Below the pieces are notes generated by a model, which saw only the letters and a program-made list of their open reading frames with translations, searched no databases and was not told where the DNA came from. Source: an uncultured Eubacteriales bacterium (GTDB lineage: Bacteria; Bacillota; Clostridia; Lachnospirales; Lachnospiraceae). From it: DNA of 17,571 nt. The stretch's first letter is position 1. Every line of letters starts with the position of its first letter. The translations under genes were made by a program, and so were the position numbers. Shown piece by piece: positions 13,328 to 17,571 of this stretch. The stretch spans positions 1 through 17,571 of the forward strand of contig UQZF01000039.1 in NCBI GenBank assembly GCA_900545455.1, written 5' to 3'.

Positions 13328-14980
13328 ATGAACAAGTACAAGGAAAAATTAAAGCACTATCCGATTAAGAGAAAGCTTCTTGCAACATTGGGTGTTATTA
13401 CACTCATGGCAGTGATCGTCGGAATAATTATTCTTGCAGGCATGCAGTACATTACGAGCAACATCAAGGGTATTTTTAACGGACCGCTCACAAATATAAG
13501 TCAGGTTGACGATGTGAAGTACGGACTTACGGATTTGCAGAGAGCCATCAACCGCATACTTGCGGAGGGTGGAGACAACCTTGCAGACAGCTATAAGACA
13601 TTTGAACAGACTGTTGAGGAGGATGTTAATCTTGTTACAACCTCCGTTGATTCCATGGCGGCAAGATTCCATACCACCGCAGGAAAGAATAAAGTTAAGG
13701 AATTACAGGATAAAATCACAGAGGGCGAGAAGATAAGGCCTCAGATTATGGAACTGTTAAAGAGCGGTAAGTTCGACGAAGCTTACGAGCTTAATTACAA
13801 TACATACCTTCCCATCGTACAGGAGATAAAGGACATCACGGGAGAGCTTCAGCAGATTGTTTATGCCAACGGACAGGAGTATTACCATCGCTCAAGAGTT
13901 GTGAGCATTGTGCTTATCGGAGTGGGTGTTGCGCTTATCCTTTTACTGGTATTTGTAGGAACACGTTCCACAAAATTACTCACCTCCATTCTCACGGAGC
14001 CGACAGAGCAGATGGCAAAGGCAGCACAGCTTATGTATCAGGGAGACATGTCAGCCGGAGAAATCATAACCTACGAGTCGGATGATGAGCTCGGAGTAAT
14101 GGCGGAATCAATGAGAGGAACGATGAGAAACCTCAAGGCTTATGTCGATGAGATTTCGGTAACACTTCGCGAGATTGCCAAGGGTGATCTCACAAAGGAT
14201 TCAGCGGAAATAACGGATTTCTTAGGTGATTTTGCAAGCATCAAGGAATCTTTCGTATATATACTTAAGCATTTCAATACTACCCTCACCAAGATTCAGG
14301 AAGCGTCAGCACATGTGGAGACAGGTTCGGCGGATATCTCCAAGGCGGCTTCTGACCTCGCGGCAGGAACAACCGAGCAGGCGAGCGCCGTTGAGGAGCT
14401 CACGGCAACGGTTGAGACCGTTGCTGACCTTGCCGCAAAGAGTGCACAGGCTACACAGGAGGCTTATGACAACGTAAGTGTTGCGGTAAAGAACGCTGAG
14501 GATGAGCGTGAGAAGATGGACAGCCTTATTGAGGCGATGAAGAAGATAGATGAAATATCAAAAGAGATTGAAGTTATCACGACTTCCATCGAGAATATTG
14601 CATCACAGACAAGCCTTCTTGCGCTTAATGTATCGATTGAGGCTGCAAGAGCAGGGGAGGCAGGAAGAGGTTTTGCGGTTGTTGCCGAGCATATCGGGCA
14701 GCTTGCAACGGACAGCTCAAAGTCGGCTGTGACTACAAGAGAACTTATAGCAAAGACAATGCAGGAAATCAGTAAGGGAAGCGAGATAACCGAGTCGGCT
14801 AAGAATCAGGCTGACGCACTTTCACAGATTGAGGGCGGAATCGAGCAGATTTCGGGTGTAACTCAGAACACCGCTGCCGCATCCGAGGAGAGCTCCGCTA
14901 TAAGCGACGAGCTTGCCAACAGAGCGGAGGAGCTTGACCACCTTGTAAAGAGATTTAAGCTGTACGCCGACACAAAATAG
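13328..14980 (+). CDS. Methyl-accepting chemotaxis protein with shortened C-terminal arm
   Basis: 550-residue transmembrane chemoreceptor. A first membrane helix (about 19-41), a four-helix-bundle-like ligand region (42-190) with NTYLPIVQEIKD near its end, a second helix (about 192-211), a HAMP region and a cytoplasmic coiled coil. The signalling tip is IENIASQTSLLALN then EAARAGEAGRGFAVVAE, which binds CheA/CheW; the next stretch reads HIGQLATDSS instead of the usual EVRxLAxxS. Methylation-type sites are TTEQASAVEEL before the tip and QNTAAASEESSA after it. The second lies about 65 residues after the tip's GFAVVA, compared with about 90 in E. coli Tsr, while the first arm is slightly longer than in Tsr, so the descending arm seems to lack about 25 residues. 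AAGGAG at 13315-13320 precedes the ATG. The ligand is unknown. Confidence 0.93.
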   Translation: MNKYKEKLKHYPIKRKLLATLGVITLMAVIVGIIILAGMQYITSNIKGIFNGPLTNISQVDDVKYGLTDLQRAINRILAEGGDNLADSYKTFEQTVEEDVNLVTTSVDSMAARFHTTAGKNKVKELQDKITEGEKIRPQIMELLKSGKFDEAYELNYNTYLPIVQEIKDITGELQQIVYANGQEYYHRSRVVSIVLIGVGVALILLLVFVGTRSTKLLTSILTEPTEQMAKAAQLMYQGDMSAGEIITYESDDELGVMAESMRGTMRNLKAYVDEISVTLREIAKGDLTKDSAEITDFLGDFASIKESFVYILKHFNTTLTKIQEASAHVETGSADISKAASDLAAGTTEQASAVEELTATVETVADLAAKSAQATQEAYDNVSVAVKNAEDEREKMDSLIEAMKKIDEISKEIEVITTSIENIASQTSLLALNVSIEAARAGEAGRGFAVVAEHIGQLATDSSKSAVTTRELIAKTMQEISKGSEITESAKNQADALSQIEGGIEQISGVTQNTAAASEESSAISDELANRAEELDHLVKRFKLYADTK

Positions 14981-15014
14981 AATAGTACCTAAGTTCCATA
15001 GGCACCCCGTCACC

Positions 15015-15043
15015 TTGACAAGCACGCTTTAAAGTGCTATAGT
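15015..15043 (+). promoter_or_regulatory. Sigma-A promoter of trpB2, with an inverted repeat in the spacer
   Basis: -35 TTGACA at 15015-15020, a 17-base spacer and -10 TATAGT at 15038-15043, 37 bases before the start. The spacer holds AGCAC (15021-15025) and GTGCT (15034-15038) around TTTAAA, an arrangement expected of a repressor site. Confidence 0.7.
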
Positions 15044-15080
15044 GTTAAACAAAAGATTCGGAAAGGTACGGGTGTAATGT

Positions 15081-16460
15081 ATGGGTGAAGAGAGTAAGAT
15101 TCCTTATAAGATTTACTTAGAAGAGAGCGAGATGCCTAAGCAGTGGTACAATGTGCGCGCTGATATGAAGATTAAGCCGGCACCGCTTCTCAATCCGGCT
15201 ACTTTAGAGCCGATGGGTTACGAAGATTTAAGACCTGTTTTCTGTGATGAACTTATTAAGCAGGAACTTGATAATGAAGATGCATATATTGATATACCGC
15301 AGGAGATTCTCGATTTTTACAAGATGTACAGGCCGTCTCCCCTTGTGAGGGCTTACTGCCTTGAAAAAGCACTCGGCACTCCTGCTAAGATATATTACAA
15401 GTTCGAGGGCAACAACACCAGCGGAAGCCACAAGCTCAACTCTGCCATTGCACAGGCATATTACGCTAAAAAGCAGGGGCTTAAGGGTGTGACGACAGAG
15501 ACCGGAGCCGGACAGTGGGGAACGGCACTCTCGATGGCGTGCGCTTATCTCGGACTTGACTGCAAGGTATATATGGTCAAGGTTTCATACGAGCAGAAGC
15601 CGTTCAGACGTGAGGTAATGAGAACTTATGGTGCAAGTGTGACACCTTCGCCTTCCGAGACCACAGAGGTAGGACGCAAGATACTTGCAGCACATCCGGG
15701 AACAACCGGAAGTCTTGGATGCGCGATATCGGAGGCGGTTGAGGTGGCGACACATACTGATGGCTACAGATATGTTCTCGGAAGCGTACTCAATCAGGTT
15801 CTTCTTCATCAGTCCGTTATAGGACTTGAGGCAAAGGCAGCACTTGATAAGTACAATGTCACACCGGATATTATTATCGGATGTGCAGGAGGCGGCTCCA
15901 ACCTCGGAGGACTCATATCACCATTTATGGGTGAGAAGCTCCGCGGTGAGAAGGATTACCGCTTTATAGCGGTTGAGCCTGCAAGCTGTCCAAGCCTTAC
16001 GCGCGGTAAGTTCGCTTATGATTTCTGTGACACGGGAATGGTATGTCCTCTTGCTAAGATGTACACACTCGGAAGCAATTTTATTCCGTCGGCTAATCAT
16101 GCCGGAGGACTTCGCTATCATGGTATGAGTCCTGTTGTATCGGAGTTATATCATCAGGGACTTATGGAGGCTGTGGCTGTGGAGCAGACAAGTGTGTTCG
16201 CTGCAGCAACTCAGTTTGCAAGGACGGAGGGAATCCTCCCGGCACCTGAGAGCAGCCATGCAATCAGGGTTGCGATAGACGAGGCATTAAAGTGCAAGGA
16301 GACGGGCGAGGAGAAGACAATTCTCTTTGGGCTTACGGGAACGGGCTACTTTGATATGGTCGCATACCAGAAGTTCAATGATGGTGTGATGACGGATTAC
16401 ATTCCTACAGATGAGGATCTTCAGAGAGGTTTTGACGGGCTTCCTAAAGTTGATAAGTAA
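15081..16460 (+). CDS. trpB: Tryptophan synthase beta chain, TrpB2 type, stand-alone
   Basis: 459-residue pyridoxal-phosphate enzyme that joins indole and L-serine to make tryptophan. It belongs to the TrpB2 class: longer than classical TrpB (about 400), with an N-terminal extension (VRADMKIKPAPLLNP, 25-39), GRPSPL replaced by YRPSPL (83-88), PLP lysine K118 in SGSHKLNSA, catalytic E140 in ETGAGQWG (the classical enzyme has GQHG), phosphate loop GGGSN (270-274) and FGLTGTGYFDM near the end. No trpA adjoins it, typical of TrpB2, which does not need the alpha subunit and is thought to salvage free indole. The ATG has GGGTG at 15070-15074 as ribosome site, with its own promoter upstream and a strong terminator downstream. 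Some TrpB2-like proteins may use other substrates, so the indole reaction is inferred from the family. Confidence 0.93.
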   Translation: MGEESKIPYKIYLEESEMPKQWYNVRADMKIKPAPLLNPATLEPMGYEDLRPVFCDELIKQELDNEDAYIDIPQEILDFYKMYRPSPLVRAYCLEKALGTPAKIYYKFEGNNTSGSHKLNSAIAQAYYAKKQGLKGVTTETGAGQWGTALSMACAYLGLDCKVYMVKVSYEQKPFRREVMRTYGASVTPSPSETTEVGRKILAAHPGTTGSLGCAISEAVEVATHTDGYRYVLGSVLNQVLLHQSVIGLEAKAALDKYNVTPDIIIGCAGGGSNLGGLISPFMGEKLRGEKDYRFIAVEPASCPSLTRGKFAYDFCDTGMVCPLAKMYTLGSNFIPSANHAGGLRYHGMSPVVSELYHQGLMEAVAVEQTSVFAAATQFARTEGILPAPESSHAIRVAIDEALKCKETGEEKTILFGLTGTGYFDMVAYQKFNDGVMTDYIPTDEDLQRGFDGLPKVDK

Positions 16461-16473
16461 TTAATGCAATTTA

Positions 16474-16509
16474 AACGGATTCCGTGGGAAACCTCGGGAT
16501 TCGTTTTTT
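16474..16509 (+). terminator. Rho-independent terminator after trpB2
   Basis: An 11-pair stem with G-U pairs, AACGGATTCCG (16474-16484) with CGGGATTCGTT (16495-16505), a 10-base loop and six T (16504-16509). Confidence 0.85.
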
Positions 16510-16537
16510 GCTCTGTAAAAGAGCCTATTATTATAAA
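16508..16537 (+). promoter_or_regulatory. Weak candidate promoter of the NSS transporter
   Basis: TTGCTC at 16508-16513, an 18-base spacer and TATAAA at 16532-16537. A small hairpin GCTCT-GTAAA-AGAGC (16510-16524) lies inside it. It overlaps the end of the trpB2 terminator, so read-through expression is also possible. Confidence 0.35.
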
Positions 16538-16557
16538 AACGAAATTGGAGAAGTATT

Positions 16558-17571
16558 GTGGAGAGAGAACGATTAGGTAGCCGTCTGGGCTTTATTTTCC
16601 TGAGTGCCGGATGTGCCATAGGGTGTGGTAATGTATGGAAATTCCCGTGGATGGCGGGAGCTAACGGAGGCGGAGCCTTCGTAATTGTGTATCTTGTGTG
16701 TCTGCTTATTCTCGGACTGCCTGCACTTACAATGGAATTTGCAATTGGAAGAGCGGCACAGGCGAGCCCGGTCAGAATGTATAAGAAGCTTGAAAAGAAA
16801 GGGCAGAAGTGGCATATCCACGGGTATGTCGCATTGGCGGGCAATGTATGCCTGATGGCATTTTATACGGTTGTGACCGGATGGATGATATATTATTTCT
16901 GGAAGTTTTTGTCGGGGGATACGGCATCGCTTGGCTTTGCCAATATGATTTCAGAGCCGGGAATAAATGTCGGTTTTCTGGCGGTTACGGTAGCTATAGG
17001 ATTTTTCATTCTGACCTTTCATCTTCAGGGAGGCTTGGAGAGAGTCACGAAGTATATGATGATGCTTCTTCTTGTGCTCATGCTTGTGCTGGCAGTTGTG
17101 AGCGGTGTTCAGCCGGGAGCCGTGGAAGGATATAAGTTCTATCTGATACCTGATTTTTCAAAGATAGACATACATGTGATTGTGGCTGCGATGAACCAGG
17201 CGTTCTTTACGCTGTCGGTAGGAATGGGCTCAATGGCAATATTCGGAAGTTATATTGATAAGGACAGAAGTCTCCTCGGGGAGAGTATCAATGTAATTCT
17301 GTTAGATTCTTTTGTGGCAATCATGGCAGGTTTAATCATATTTCCTTCATGTGCTTCTTACGGCGTTGAGGTTACGGCGGGTCCGGCACTTTTGTTTGAC
17401 ACGATGGCAGCCGTATTCTGCAATATACAGGGAGGAAGAGTGTGGGGGACGATGTTCTTCATGTTCATGACATTCGCAGCATTTTCCACGGTTCTTGCTG
17501 TATGTGAGAATATCCTTGCATGTGTGAGGGAACTTACTGGATGGACAAGAAAGAAGGGAAGTGTTGTGTGT
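16558..17571 (+). CDS. NSS/SNF family sodium-dependent transporter, 3' truncated
   Basis: First 338 residues of a neurotransmitter:sodium symporter family (LeuT fold) transporter; the frame stays open to the window end. The N-terminus GSRLGFIFLSAGCAIGCGN then VWKFPWMAGANGGGAF is the family's TM1 signature, where the unwound helix binds sodium and the amino-acid substrate; the usual GYAVGLGN reads GCAIGCGN. Later helices include PALTMEFAIGRAA, FFILTFHLQGGLERVTKYMMM (cut here between helices) and AFFTLSVGMGSM (TM6 region). The GTG start has GGAG at 16547-16550 with a 7-base gap. Bacterial members import tryptophan, leucine or other amino acids with sodium. It sits right after trpB2, so an aromatic amino acid or indole-related substrate is possible but not shown. 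It is separated from trpB2 by a terminator. Confidence 0.92.
   Translation, partial: MERERLGSRLGFIFLSAGCAIGCGNVWKFPWMAGANGGGAFVIVYLVCLLILGLPALTMEFAIGRAAQASPVRMYKKLEKKGQKWHIHGYVALAGNVCLMAFYTVVTGWMIYYFWKFLSGDTASLGFANMISEPGINVGFLAVTVAIGFFILTFHLQGGLERVTKYMMMLLLVLMLVLAVVSGVQPGAVEGYKFYLIPDFSKIDIHVIVAAMNQAFFTLSVGMGSMAIFGSYIDKDRSLLGESINVILLDSFVAIMAGLIIFPSCASYGVEVTAGPALLFDTMAAVFCNIQGGRVWGTMFFMFMTFAAFSTVLAVCENILACVRELTGWTRKKGSVVC

Noticed and set aside
1..17571. CRISPR array, tRNA or rRNA genes, prophage or insertion sequences
   Set aside because: No regularly spaced repeats, tRNA-like cloverleaf, rRNA stretch or transposase/integrase was found by reading; weak tRNA-like folds could be missed without a scan.

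Overview
The window (17.6 kb, moderate GC, every gene on the + strand) looks like chromosome of a Gram-positive anaerobe of the class Clostridia, most likely a motile member of the Lachnospiraceae. This rests on strong AGGAGG-type ribosome sites, TTG/GTG starts placed directly behind them, sigma-A style promoters, the short coupled operons and the protein families present (clostridial-type chemoreceptor, hybrid kinase with MalT-like regulator, TrpB2, NSS transporter). The assignment is inference; there is no rRNA or other taxonomic marker apart from hisS.

Layout: (1) 1-1492, the end of a peptide/nickel ABC transporter operon, two ATPases DppD (5' truncated) and DppF, closed by a terminator. 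(2) 1601-3200, a type IV AbiE-like toxin-antitoxin pair with its own promoter and an inverted repeat directly downstream of that promoter, suited to autoregulation. (3) 3451-4654, two coupled genes: a 291-residue soluble protein whose N-terminal half resembles the cytoplasmic parts of the stator protein MotA with the membrane helices removed, and whose C-terminal half resembles the C-terminal torque domain of FliG; then a small HNH endonuclease. (4) 4823-5846, a small HTH regulator with a hydrophobic tail and a flavin-reductase-like FMN protein. (5) 6071-7426, hisS, between two terminator-like hairpins. (6) 7529-12999, a three-gene signalling block: an orphan substrate-binding lipoprotein, a hybrid histidine kinase and a MalT/LAL-type regulator, with overlapping or closely spaced genes and no permease. 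(7) 13068-14980, a DUF2442 protein and a chemoreceptor whose C-terminal signalling arm seems shortened. (8) 15081-17571, a stand-alone TrpB2-type tryptophan synthase beta chain followed by an NSS/SNF family sodium-coupled transporter that runs off the window.

Most of the window is ordinary housekeeping and sensing. The best candidate for something undescribed is the MotA-FliG chimera at 3451-4326. It combines, in one membrane-free polypeptide, sequences resembling both sides of the flagellar stator-rotor contact, with part of the charged contact residues kept and part lost. Second-tier observations are the orphan binding protein-hybrid kinase-LAL regulator block, the asymmetric chemoreceptor, and the TrpB2-transporter pairing. 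Comparisons with E. coli or B. subtilis proteins are from memory and were not computed.
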